Shown here piece after piece: positions 33,628 through 44,206 of a DNA stretch of 64,000 nucleotides. The notes under the pieces are model-generated. The model did no database searches, was not told where the DNA came from, and was given only the letters and a program-made list of their open reading frames with translations. Location: positions 28,918,853 through 28,982,852 of the forward strand of contig CAMTDV010000003.1 of NCBI GenBank assembly GCA_947069175.1. Reading direction: 5' to 3'. Position 1 is the first letter of the stretch. Each line of letters starts with the position of its first letter. The translations under genes and the position numbers were made by a program. Origin of the DNA: Scalesia atractyloides. Lineage: Eukaryota > Streptophyta > Magnoliopsida > Asterales > Asteraceae.

Positions 33628-34873
33628 ATATCATAAAATATATGTTATAGTCTTGAATAAAATACAAACATCTCACTAAATCTTTTGTAAAATATTATAG
33701 GATCATGTGTCTAAAAAGACATATATTCAAGAGAATTTTTGTGCTTTTATTTATTATTATATTTTTTAATAGAAAACCAAGTTTCTAAAATATATAAACT
33801 TGTTAGAATCATGTATTTTAAGTTATAATACATTACTTGAATGAGTTCGGCCATGTAAAACAATTAAAAAGCATGGAATGATCTTTAAGATGAACTTACA
33901 AGACACAAGTATGAAGGAGAAATAAAATCGAAAACAAGAGCTTGAACTAGAATCTTAAAATCCTCTTAGTTTGATGTTTGAAAGACTAGTGAAATAACTT
34001 TGAAATATCAAGTTTGGGGTTTCAAATGGATCTGATGGTGTGGTTTTGGTTCAAAGCAGAAAAAGAGGAAGGGGAGTGGGGGGCCATATGGTAAATCATT
34101 CATATTTATTATTCACAATGCCATGCTTATCCCACTTGCAAGATTGAAGGTATGGGTAAGGAGTTGTTCTTGTAATAATAATAATGATGATAGAGTGTCA
34201 AAATGAACAAACTAATTCTTTTTTTTTTAGGTCCCTCAAAACCGATTTTCTTTTTTATGCACAAATGGTAGGGAATAATGATGTTGGGTGTTATATAACA
34301 ATTATGATGTTTAGGATAGTAAACTTTACAAAAAAAAAAAAAACAAATCCTTAGAAAGCTATCTATGAAATCCTAATATGGTTTGAATAAAAATAAACCT
34401 CGTAAGTTTGATTTCTAAAATCAAATACATAATTCCCACATATATATAGGTGTGTATGTATGTATAACTAAACATACGTGTGCGTGATCATGATCTAGAA
34501 ATCTTTGCAAATACAAGGGTGCGTATAAAAAATATAGAATACGAAAGATGATGAAATATTAATGCATAAAAAAGAGCGTGTGCATATAACCACATAAAAT
34601 TATTTATGGATGTTTCCGGTGTATAAAATATATTTACAATTTATTCGTGTCGAGCTAACCGCGTATTGTAAATATAATTTACAACTTGCGCGATGAAAAT
34701 TCCAAATCATATCAAATGAATATTTATTGGTATGTATTTATAGTACTACAAATATAATAATTCTATAGAATGCTTCCCTAGTAGTTTAGGCAAATTTTCA
34801 CCAAGTTTGTTTTAGACACCTACTTCGTTAGACAATAAAGCTACGTCAAATGGTTATTAATTGTAAACCGACA
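31740..34873 (-). repeat. candidate solo LTR of a gypsy-like element, splitting gag of copia C
   Basis: The block starts TGTGATCTGACGGG and ends CCGACA, so on the minus strand it is TG...CA, 3134 bp, close to the gypsy LTR sizes here. A TATA run lies at 34440-34450 about 430 bp from its minus-strand start. It carries AAGTTGTGAGTTCATAACGG (32640-32660) and GCATGTATTTCTCAGG (31867-31890), like the intron borders of the gypsy LTRs. Copia C gag-type coding lies on both sides. The five bases outside (GTTGG and GTCTT) do not match, so the borders or solo-LTR origin are uncertain. Confidence 0.45.
33592..33624. repeat. (AT)n microsatellite
   Basis: About 16 uninterrupted AT repeats inside the AT-rich part of the LTR-like block. 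Confidence 0.95.
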
Positions 34874-35215
34874 GTCTTCAACAGTAAGGTCACTTGTTTC
34901 ATCAAACACTATCTCACTTTCTTCAATCAAACTCTCCTCGATCACCTCATCAAATACTGGTTCTTCAACTATTTCAGCAAGCAGTGCCAAATTTCCTTCT
35001 TAGGAATGTAGTCATTCCAGTTAAAACCACCATGAGTACCTTTGATTTGGCTGAACTGTCCTGAATTGCAACCATCCTGGTTGATGTCTGAGGAGGAGAA
35101 GGTTTATGATATATTGCTTTCTTGTAGTAATCATCACTGAAAGGATTATGATTTCTTAAGAAACACCAGTCGAACCTAGGGATATCCGGGGATGTGTCAG
35201 TCACAACCAGTGTGT
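34874..35215 (-). pseudogene. gag fragment, probably of copia C
   Basis: Minus-strand reading gives PDIPRFDWCFLRNHNPFSDD, then a frame change to GTHGGFNWNDYIPK, then an acidic tail with VIEESLIEESEIVFDE. I recognise such FDW/GFNW repeats from the part of SIRE gag that follows the first zinc knuckle. This is upstream of the region at 31739, which fits one gag split by the block 31740-34873. It ends abruptly at about 35215. Confidence 0.6.
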
Positions 35216-35746
35216 TTTTGCATAAAGGGTTAACCTCTCACTTCGCCTTTGGGTTTGCAAGCTCACTCCGGATGATCTACAAAACTAGCAGTGTCGTTAG
35301 TCTCGCCACGGGAAAGGGTGGCTTTCTCCGGGACCACACTCCAGCGTGAGAATAAGTATTTTTGGGTAAGGAAGATGTGTGTGTTAAGTGGTGTAGCAAG
35401 TATATGCCTTGATAAACGTGTCGTTACCTGGAGATCCGATACTTATTTATAGCCGAGAGAAGGTACGTTTGGGAGAAATGCTGGTGGGCATTACAGCTAG
35501 AAACATCCATTTTGTCCCTCGGCGGCAGACATTAAATGCTCCCTGCAAGAGAATTAATGCTCTCTGTTGGGAGGTATGCTATGTCGGGTGTTGAGTGGTG
35601 CCATGTGTAAAGTAGCCGTTTCTAGTGTCAGGCATGCTGCCAGCCAAAATGGAGAAAGTGGAACAGTTACTGGCAGAATAGTGGTGTATGGTCTGACACT
35701 TGCCTTATTGTCATGAGTGTTGTCACACGTAACCTGCCAAGTAACC
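35216..35746. other. unassigned non-coding region, possibly an LTR fragment
   Basis: No reading frame of note. It has a TATA-like run (TACTTATTTATAGCC, about 35440-35455) and GC-richer sequence than its neighbours. It ends in TAACC, the five bases before the E LTR. No paired repeat is visible in the window. Confidence 0.35.
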
Positions 35747-36214
35747 TGTAGGTCCCCTAATCCGTATGGATCTTCACAGAATCGTCTATCTAATCTAGAG
35801 TGCGGAATCCCGTATATCAGATTTCACAGAAACAAGAACACGAACACGAACACAATTACTTTCAAACTGTCTTTGATTGATTATCCAACACAATGTGTTT
35901 ACAATCAATTCAAGACTCTCTTTCAACTCTCTCTAAAAAATGAATCAGCAACTAAACCAGTAACACCAGCAACCTAAACCCTAATGCAACCTTTATATAG
36001 AGACAAGTTATGCAACTAGGCTAGGGTTTCCCTACATGGACTGCTATTGGGTCTAAAGCCCAATTCGCCTACCATGTTCTAAATGGTGTCTAATTCAGCC
36101 CAATTACTTTTAATTAACTATTACAAAACTAAACCCGCTAACCGTTTATCATTTTACTAATTACAAGATATCCAAAGACCAAATCTAAGCTGTTGTCACA
36201 AATATGCACCAACA
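35747..36214 (-). repeat. 3' LTR of copia E
   Basis: It runs from TGTAGGTCCCC to GCACCAACA and adjoins the PPT (minus strand AAGGGGGAGTT, 36215-36225). Minus-strand TATA CTCTATATAAAGG lies near 35990-36002. No repeated palindrome is present upstream of the TATA box, unlike A, B and C. The second LTR is absent, so the outer border rests on the TG and on comparison with B. Confidence 0.8.
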
Positions 36215-36225
36215 AACTCCCCCTT

Positions 36226-37075
36226 GACAATAGCTTCATAAAATAACTTAGTCTTCAGTCTTCTTGCAATCTTTAACATCTTTGAAAAACGTTGGTCTTT
36301 GGATAGCTTCAGCTTTAATAGCTTCTGTCAGCAACAGACTCCCCCTAAGCTGATGTATCCAATCACCAAATCTTCTAAATCGTTAGCGTTTGAGTAAACT
36401 CCAGTTTAGTACTTGCATAGCAATCTTCAAAACTCTTCAACTTTGTCTGCAATGTAGAAAGGAGGTTCTACCATGCATCCAAGCAAACTCCTCTTCACGA
36501 ACTTTTCAGCAACACACTGCTACAATTTGTATACTATAAAACAAACATCTCGAGAAACCATAAGAATTTTTCAACACAAGTTAAACAAATTATTATTATT
36601 CAAGAGATTGTAAAACTGTATCACAGATTAAGCACTTATCAACTCAAACCATAAACTCAAAATTGTTAAGCACACTGAACCTACAAGATTTTAAAATTTT
36701 GAACTCATCTTCTAACACCGTCTCCCCCTATCAGTAACAACTCCTCCATGAACAACCATATTCCATACATTAAGAATATACAAGAAAATGAAATATTTTT
36801 GGATTTTTATATGTTTTTGAAAGAAAATAAATAAAGAAATAATAAACACTCTATTTTTGTGAGAATCACCGTTAAGAAGATCATATCAGCAACATCAAAC
36901 TGTTTTCACACTATTTGATAATTTTGTATGCACCATTCATGAAAAACAGTTCAAGTACGATTACCAGTATTGTTTATCCACTTAAAAAATTACATGAACA
37001 ATTAAAGTACCATTACCTAGTGATATGTTTAGATATTTATACTGATATACTAGTGTGTCCCACTTCAGGACATAC
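36226..37075 (-). other. 3' spacer of copia E, without accessory ORF
   Basis: It holds no coding signal. The part from about 36860 matches the pol-proximal spacer of the other copia elements (GATCATATCAG, GTCCCACTTCAGGACATAC). It ends with CATAC, the left TSD of copia A. Confidence 0.65.
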
Positions 37076-37524
37076 TGTGAGTCCCAAAACAGATTCGGAT
37101 CATAGTGGTTGATTGTTATCATCCAAACAACTATAGATTAGTTGTTTGAATGTGTAAAAGTTAAAAAAAACCAAACCATGAAGATGAAGATTCTTGAATG
37201 GATCAAACAAGTGTTGTATATGAAATCCCAAAAAGATATAATCAATAAAAGCACCTGGATATTCGGATCAAGCACAATAACAAGAATCACAACACAAATC
37301 ACCAAAATCTGTCCAAGAAGCTTGGACAAGAAAATTCATTGAACAACATATATATACTGATCTGGCTACCCAGTGTATTTATTAAATACGCTGGGAATAT
37401 AAATACGCCGCCCTATTCTAAGTTTCACATGTTTGCACTTTTGACCCTTCTAGTTTAACAAACTATTACAAACCAGCTCAAACAATTAATACTCAAGTAC
37501 CAACGGTCTCAAAAAGTCCTAACA
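37076..37524 (-). repeat. 3' LTR of copia A
   Basis: It runs from TGTGAGTCCCAAAAC to AAGTCCTAACA. It carries a minus-strand TATA (about 37350-37357) and, just upstream, a near-perfect 27-bp inverted repeat (37369-37395) of TACGCTGGG type followed by AAATACGCCGCC. The minus-strand PPT AGGGGGGATAT is at 37525-37535. Confidence 0.93.
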
Positions 37525-40117
37525 ATATCCCCCCTAGACCGTTGCGTACTTGAGCTTCTTCACTTGTGGTTTGTTGGCCCTCCTTAGTGACTCCATATGT
37601 GGATGAAGTCGGAGGTGGTGGAACGTTTTGAAGATCGGAGTCAGATGATGGATCTTTGCTTGGTGGAGAGGATGGTTCAGTCTCGGCTGTTTTCTTCTTT
37701 CTGGATTCCTCCTTTTCTTTCTTTGCGTCCATCCTGAGCAAAATTTCCATCACTTCAATCTTTCAAGCCTGCACGCGCTCAATTGCCGTTTGAAAAAGCA
37801 TCCATTCCTCTAGGTACTCGTTTCCTGCTCCGACGTTGATCTTGTGACCGTACAGAACATTCAGATGGGAAAGACAAAACATAAATATGTCCATAGGATC
37901 CAGGATACAGATGTCTTCATTTGAGTTTGACCTGATGACTGCCTCACCCGTCTTGCCATCATAAAACCACTTCTTGAAGTTCGTGAGAGTCACAGACTAT
38001 TCGGGAGGAAGCTTCACCCTTGTTACAACTTTGCTGGATTGATGACCCATGTAATCTTTCCTTTTCCGGTGAAAGGGTCTTTGGGGGTCTTTGACACACG
38101 TCTTCTAGGGCGTTGAGGCTTGAACACTAAAAATCCTCGCATGCATTCTCTTTGAATTAATCTTTCTAGATCTCCACCAATGCTGCTATTTGTCGGATTT
38201 ATCAGATCGTGCTTGCTGAGCTCTCGTATATCCCATGTTGGTAAGCTTTGTATGTCGTTTGCATTTTGAAAGTATTGAATGACTCCACCCCGTCATTTTA
38301 CCACAAACCAACCGGTAAGATTGTAGTATTTCCAACTGATGATCTTATCTGTGATCTCAGTCTTCTCAACTGTGATCACTTGATAAAAGTCTAGCATCTT
38401 CGCTCTTTCCTTCTTAAACCATTCTGGATGCTGCAATTCAAACTCATCTTCGCCATCCGTCTCATACAACACATCATCTTCCAATCCCCATTCGAGAAAC
38501 TTTGCGGGCATCTCAGATTTGTCTACTTCCTCTTCATCACTGTCTTCATAAAGACTAACGTCAACTGCCGATTAAAGACGTTTCTTTTTCTTTTCGGCTC
38601 TATCATCTTTCTTTTTCTGTTCTCTTTCTCTAAATAAGTCAAAGTTGAAAATGTCTTCGCTCGAGTACGTTGGCTTTCTATTCGCAGCACCATACAGCTC
38701 ATGCAGTTTTTCGAGACCCTCCTGTTGAAATCTGATGAAATCTGACTGCTTGTGGATGTAAGAGTGCAATTCTTTATTCTTCTTTCTCTGTTCTTTCAAT
38801 TTTCTCTTTAGCACATCAGTGTCATTCACTTGATTCTTCAGCAAACAGAACTCCTTAGCAGGAAATAGACCAATTTCCTTGGGTAAACGGTTATAAAGCT
38901 CTTGAAATTGTATGAGTCTTGATGGAACTTGCTGAGGAGGAGGTTGAGCCGATACAGGTGGTTTGGGTGGAATGTTTGCGGATGATCCTTCACCTGTTTT
39001 TCTTTTCTTTGACGCAGCAGCCTCGCTTGGAGAGGGTTCTAGTGGATCAGTCAAAAGTCCTTTCACAAATTTATCCATCTGTTCTTGTTCTGACGTAACA
39101 ACCACAGGGTTTCAGATTCTATCATTTCTCTTCTCTTCATTCTTCTTTCTCGTTTCTCAGCCTCCGCAACCGCATGGATGGCTTGCATTCTTTCAGTTTC
39201 TTCTCTAGTTGATCCAGCGCGAATGCTATCGACCATGATTCGTTCTAGATTTGGTGCATCTTTCTTGCTTTTCTTCTTTGACGGTTCCTCTTCGACCACT
39301 TTCTTTCCTTTATCTTAACGCTTATGAAGCAGTGGAATTTCTTCTTTTAATTCAGCCTCTTCTGCGACATCAACGGGATCGCTTCGACCTTCTCTACTTT
39401 TCCTTGCCTTTTCCCGATGCTTGTTGTATGCAGCCCGAACCACTGGAAGTCTTTCTTCACGATACATCCAGTTGTGTAACATCACCCACTCTTTTGTTTT
39501 CAACTCTGTGATTTGTCTACCTTTGGGGAGTTGAAATTGATACAGATCTCCATCGTGTGGGAGGTTCTGATACTGATCATTAATAAGCAGTTGCACAAAT
39601 CTTGGATACATTGCCCATGCACCTTTGTTAACGTTGTCGATCATGCAATAGAAGATTATGCCAGAAATGTTGAATGGCTGATTGGTGCACAAGTTTGGCA
39701 TTGCCGTGGACCATTCTAAGTTTAGCCCATCGTAGCCGCCTTTTCTATGGCAAATGCTCATGTAGAACATGCGGAGAATGAACCTCCAATCTTTTGTAAG
39801 CCCCGACTTCTTGATCTCTTTTTTGTTGCGAAAATCTCCAACATAATTCATCCCGCGAAAACCTTCAAGAATTGCCTCTTTGCTTAGCTTTAATGGATCA
39901 CTAGCGTTGTCTCCGAGGCTCAGAACCTTTCGAATCCTCTCCTCAGTCACTTTTATTTCTTTGTTTCGCACTGTCGCTGGATTTGCCTGGACTGCATAAC
40001 GAATTTTGCTCCGTGACAGCCAGTCCATCACATCTTCGAAATCTGGCTCTGGAGGAACTAGAGTGATCGGCTGATTGTGTTTTCTAGCGCCGTCCCATAC
40101 TAAAGGTTGAGCCATTC
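37493..40117 (-). pseudogene. accessory ORF of copia A, few lesions
   Basis: It starts at ATG 40113-40115, two bases after a 3' splice-like site. The first 267 residues (to TAA at 39315) hold SKIRYAVQANPATVR, VLSLGDNASDP and CHRKGGYDG with QPFNISGIIF, the conserved N-terminal domain. After the stop the same frame continues (VEEEPSKKKSKKD), then a frameshift near 39070 leads to a P/Q-rich and coiled segment (38572-39105). An acidic region (38293-38511) and a C-terminal domain with FKKWFYDGKTGEAVI and DICILDPM (37763-37993) follow. The final S/P-rich tail runs through the PPT and stops at TGA inside the LTR (37493). It is homologous to the aORFs of B and C. Function unknown; the motif context suggests a nucleic-acid or chromatin role, as inference only. 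Confidence 0.78.
37525..37535 (-). other. polypurine tract of copia A
   Basis: Minus-strand AGGGGGGATAT abuts the 3' LTR start TGTTAGGAC. The accessory ORF frame reads through it. Confidence 0.85.
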
Positions 40118-40735
40118 CTGAAAAGTGAAAACGAACCAAGTTAGATTTACATACATACATACATACATACATATATTATATATATATATATAGCATATTA
40201 ATATATAAAATAAGAAGAATTAAAACTATTACATATTAATTTATACATAAAATATACTTTGGATAATAAATAAAAATAGAAAAGAAATTTAAAATGAAAA
40301 TTATAAATCCGCTATTATCTACGCTGGTTTCTGACTTCATTTACACCGGACATGCTCTGTTATGGACAAAAGACCCAAAGACAACTACGCTAAAGAAGAA
40401 TTATTTACGCTGTTCCACGATCAGCGAATTTAAGTAAAGCCAGCGTAGATATTTATTTACGCTAGCTTGACCGGCGTATTTGTCTAATACGCCGGTTTCT
40501 TGAACTCACGTTCAAGACTTAAATCCGCCAACCGTTATCCTAAATAAACACGCTATCTTCAAAATTAAATACGCCATCTTCAAACTAAATATGCTAGATT
40601 CAAGATTTTCTTGATAAACCCTTGAAAACCGGAAGAAACCAGATCAATGTATTTTGTACGCACAATAGAGGCTAAAAACGATGATTTAAAACACTCAAAC
40701 ATTGAACAATGAACATTTGAATATCAAAATCGTAC
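40118..40735 (-). other. candidate 5'-UTR intron of the A accessory ORF
   Basis: Minus-strand ATATCG|GTACGATTTTG (40735) and TTTTCACTTTTCAG|GAATGG (40118) bound 618 nt. The acceptor is strong; the donor is fair. The block contains TACGC-type motifs including an inverted repeat with arms CCGGCGTATT/AATACGCCGG (40471-40495), plus (CATA)n and (TA)n runs near the acceptor. Confidence 0.5.
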
Positions 40736-40855
40736 CGATATCGATTCCGTTTAGATTTACTAAGTGAAGATTGAAAGATGTAAGTGGGTTTTGGTTGAAG
40801 AAGAAGACGATGAGAGGTTTTGAATTTGAAAATATTTACACAAATGAAAAATGAA

Positions 40856-40920
40856 GTATATATACAAATTTACATTCCATCATAATTAATAATTACGCTG
40901 GAACAATAAATACGCCACCC
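40856..40920 (-). promoter_or_regulatory. internal promoter of copia A upstream of the accessory ORF
   Basis: TATA GTATATATAC (40856-40865) is preceded, in minus-strand order, by TACGCTGG (40894-40901) and AATAAATACGCCACCC (40905-40920). The A LTR U3 has TATATATAC followed by TACGCTGGGAATATAAATACGCCGCC, so the internal unit is a diverged copy of U3. A C/T-rich leader of about 100 nt precedes the candidate donor site. Confidence 0.58.
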
Positions 40921-42094
40921 AGAGGATTTTTAAGGTTTTTTCAAGGTCTAAGAATCTTGAAATCAATTACGCTCAAAAATCTCATATTTTCTCGAAAAAT
41001 GTGCCCTTTTTAGTTAAAAATAGTGCAAGAATTTAAAAATAAGTTTAAGGAAAATGGAAAATTGCAATTTGGATCCTGTGACTTTCCTACAGAAGATCAT
41101 ACTGGTAACACTTCGTTAGTTTGAGATAAAATATTAGATATTTTGAATAATCAAGGCACAAGAAAAACAGTCAATATGTTTGTCCTTTTAAATCCATGCA
41201 CCTATCTTTCAACATGCGATCAGAGAGCCTTTTATCATGTTGTGATAACATTGACAAGAAATTCGATGTTCCCCCACTCATGCTGATCTGTCAGAATGTT
41301 GTGCCCGTAAGTCCCACATCAGGACGTACCCTTGCGATAAAGGTATGCGCAAAGATTCCTCATAACAGGTGAGTATATTGACCTCATTCGTTTTTGAAAT
41401 TTCAATGTTAGACAATTGATGATCAGGTCAGTACTTCGGTACAACAAAGACACCAAAGTCTAACGAGGGCTATGACAGATACCAAATACGGTACGATTTA
41501 AGAACTTGAATGATTCTCAATAAGAGCTTCATTTGTGCAGGGTTTTGGCCGCATTGGCTCTTTTGTAAAGATATCATAATTGTGTCTAGGTCAGCATATA
41601 TCTGGATGCAGCAGAAGAGCAACTATGATATCCCCGAATGATTAGTCAATATAAAGACCCAAAATCTCGGACTTTGGCAATCTATCAACGCAAGATTTAA
41701 GACCATTAAGCCATACGCCGCAACGTGTTACCCGCAAGTTGCAAAACATTAGGGGTATCCAGAATTCTTGTGTGATCATTAGCTTTGCCTCCTTTTCGCA
41801 ATTTACTTCAAGGTATTGCTGAATCGACTGACACGTTGTTGCTTGGGGTCTCAATCTATTTCTGTTTTAAGATCAAACAAAGTGTTAGCAGTTTTTCAAT
41901 CATTTCTCGTGTGGGTGTCAAACAAAGGATTCTGTTTCAACAACATTTTCTAGAATGCTTCCCCCCTTAAAATTTTATTTTCAAGAATTCATTGCTTGAA
42001 AAGAAATTTTAAATTTGCAGAAAATCTTTTTGGTGGGCACATTTTATGAGTTTAAACAAATTATTATTATTATTATTATTTATTATTTTTTTAA
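40921..42094 (-). other. non-coding spacer of copia A
   Basis: No coding signal. Segment 41240-41830 aligns with the E spacer at 60238-60660 (GTCAGTACTTC, ATATCTGGATGCAGCA, CAAGATTTAAG). An (ATT)n run at 42058-42080 precedes the end of pol. Confidence 0.65.
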
Positions 42095-43540
42095 TCACTT
42101 CCACTCAAGGAAATTGACCATCTCCAACCAGGTTACCAACTGGTTGAAACTAGTTTTATCGAAGGCTTTCGTGAATATATCAGCTTTTTGTTGCATTGTA
42201 TCCACCGGCACCACTTGAATATATCCCTTTTCATACGCATCTCTGATCGCATGAATGCGAATTTCGATGTGTTTTGTTCTGGAGTGGTGGATAGGGTTCT
42301 TCACAATTCCAAGACACGCTTCGTTGTCGATGAATATAGGAGTCTTCATAATGTTAATTCCATAATCCAACAACTGATTTTGTATCCACAGAACTTGAGA
42401 ACAACAACTGTAAGCTGCCATGTATTCAGCTTGAGTAGTAGATGTGGAGACTGTTGTCTGCTTTTTGCTTTGCCATGAAATGAGACAATTTCCTAAAAAT
42501 TGACAGCCTCCTGAGACAGACTTTCTGCCAACTTTACAACATGCATGATCACTGTCAGAATAAGCGATTAAATCAAAATTACTATCTTTAGGATACCACA
42601 AACCAAGCTTCGGAGTTCCTTTCAGATAGCGAAAGATTCTTTTGATAGCAGCTTCATGAGATTCTTTCGGATCTGTCTGCAATCGCGCACAGAGACAGAC
42701 AGCCCACATAATTTCAGGCCTACTTGCGGTCAGATACATTAACGAGCCTATCATTGAACGATAGAAAGATTTATTCACGGGTTTTCCTTGAAGATCCGAA
42801 GTAAGTTCCGTCTGAGCAGCAAAGGGAGTGCTGGCAGATTTACAATCATTCCTGTTGTACTTGGAGAGAATATCTCTGATATACTTAGCCTGATGAATGC
42901 GTATGCCATCTTCTCTCTGCTTCACTTCTAATCCCAAGAAAAACGTAAGTTCTCCCATCATGCTCATCTCGAATTTTGCCTTCATAAGTTGCTCAAACTC
43001 CCTGCAAAGAGCTTCATCTGTTAACCCAAAGATGATATCGTCTACGTAGATCTGCACCAGCATCACATCATCTTCGATCCGCTTTGTGACAATAGTCATA
43101 TCAATTTTCCCTCTTGATATCGTCTATGTTCACAAAGTCTTGTACCATGCTCGAGGAGCTTGATGAAGACCATAGAGAGCTTTGTCAAGCTTATAGTACT
43201 TCGCAGGAAAGTGAGGATCTTCAACTCCTGGAGGTTGACAGACATAGACCTTTTCTTTTACTTTCCCATACAGAAATGCACTCTTTACATCCATCTGAAA
43301 CACCTTAAAGTTTTTGAATGAAGCGTAGGCTAAGAAGATTCTGATAGCTTCTAAGCATGCAACCGGTGCAAAAACTTCCTCATAGTCAATCCCCTCCTCA
43401 TGCCGAAAACCTTGAACTACCAATCTTGCCTTATTTTTTATAACTACAACACGATCGTCCATCTTGTTTCCAAGCACCCACTTGGTACCAATTGGATACT
43501 TTCCATCTAGTAAATCAACGAGTTCCCAGACTTTAAGTTT
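42095..43540 (-). pseudogene. reverse transcriptase-RNase H of copia A, nearly open
   Basis: RT N-terminus: IKNKARLVVQGFRHEEGIDYEEVFAPVACLEAIR in 43130-43477. After a short break near 43100-43130 (stops and a small deletion), 42095-43099 is open for 334 residues. It has VQIYVDDIIFG (catalytic YVDD), MGELTFFLGLEV, SFYRSMIGSLMYLTASRPEIMW, YSDSDHACCK and SWQSKKQTTVSTSTTQAEYMA, and the RNase H end with IFIDNEACLGIVKNP. It terminates at 42095 as NFLEWK. Confidence 0.9.
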
Positions 43541-43856
43541 CCGAAATTAGGCTAATTCTTTTTGCATTGCTAGTACCCAGCTAGAGTCTTGAATTGCTTC
43601 TTCGATATCTCTTGGGATAGACTGCGAGAGAAAAGCTGCATACAATCCTATGTTGATGGTATGAGTTTGACCGCGAGTTCGAATTCCATCTTCAAAAGAA
43701 CCGATGACATTTTCAATTGGATGGTTTCGATTAGTCTTTTACCTTGCATTGGTGTGAGTTTCCACTTGTTGAGGCAGATTAGAGAAATGTTCATCGACGT
43801 AGATAATTGGAGTTTCGTCTTCTTTAGGTGGTTCATCCACAACTTGCTGTGAAAAA
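43541..43856 (-). pseudogene. integrase-RT linker of copia A, RT-proximal half
   Basis: Low-complexity linker with several frame breaks, for example VDEPPKEDETPIIYVDEHFS near 43780-43850. It ends at the gypsy-2 insertion; the other half of the linker continues at 55274. Confidence 0.7.
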
Positions 43857-44206
43857 GAATCTGTCACACCCTCAATTTCCACTTGCGGAGTTTTACCGCG
43901 AGGCGTGTGAACAAACCAGAATCTGAAACACTAGTACGTCGAACGACTCTATATGATTTGATAATACGTTTTCCAAAAATCATTTGATTAACCAATCATC
44001 GTAGATTTTAGATTGTCTTAGTTAGTTACCAAAGTTTAGCGGAAGCATTAGTTTAAGTGGTTGAGCGGAAGCATAAAATAAGTAGAGACACGGGCGCCAA
44101 CACAAACGCCAAAACAAATGAAAAACCCAAAACAATGTTTGTAAATGAGACTCGATAAAAGATGTCTTGTTCAATGCATGTGAGTGCACCTAGAGCTCCT
44201 AGCGTC

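Noticed and set aside
35409..35594. 61-residue plus-strand frame near 35.4 kb
   Set aside because: No recognisable domain and overlapping an LTR-like TATA region; not supported as a gene.
36340..36360. Second PPT-like run (minus strand TTAGGGGGAGTC) in the copia E spacer
   Set aside because: No LTR start follows it, and the true PPT abuts the LTR at 36215. Kept as a curiosity only.
37493..40117. Calling the accessory ORF an envelope gene
   Set aside because: No signal peptide, membrane-spanning segment or furin-like site is visible in A, B or C; the acidic, basic and coiled make-up points elsewhere.
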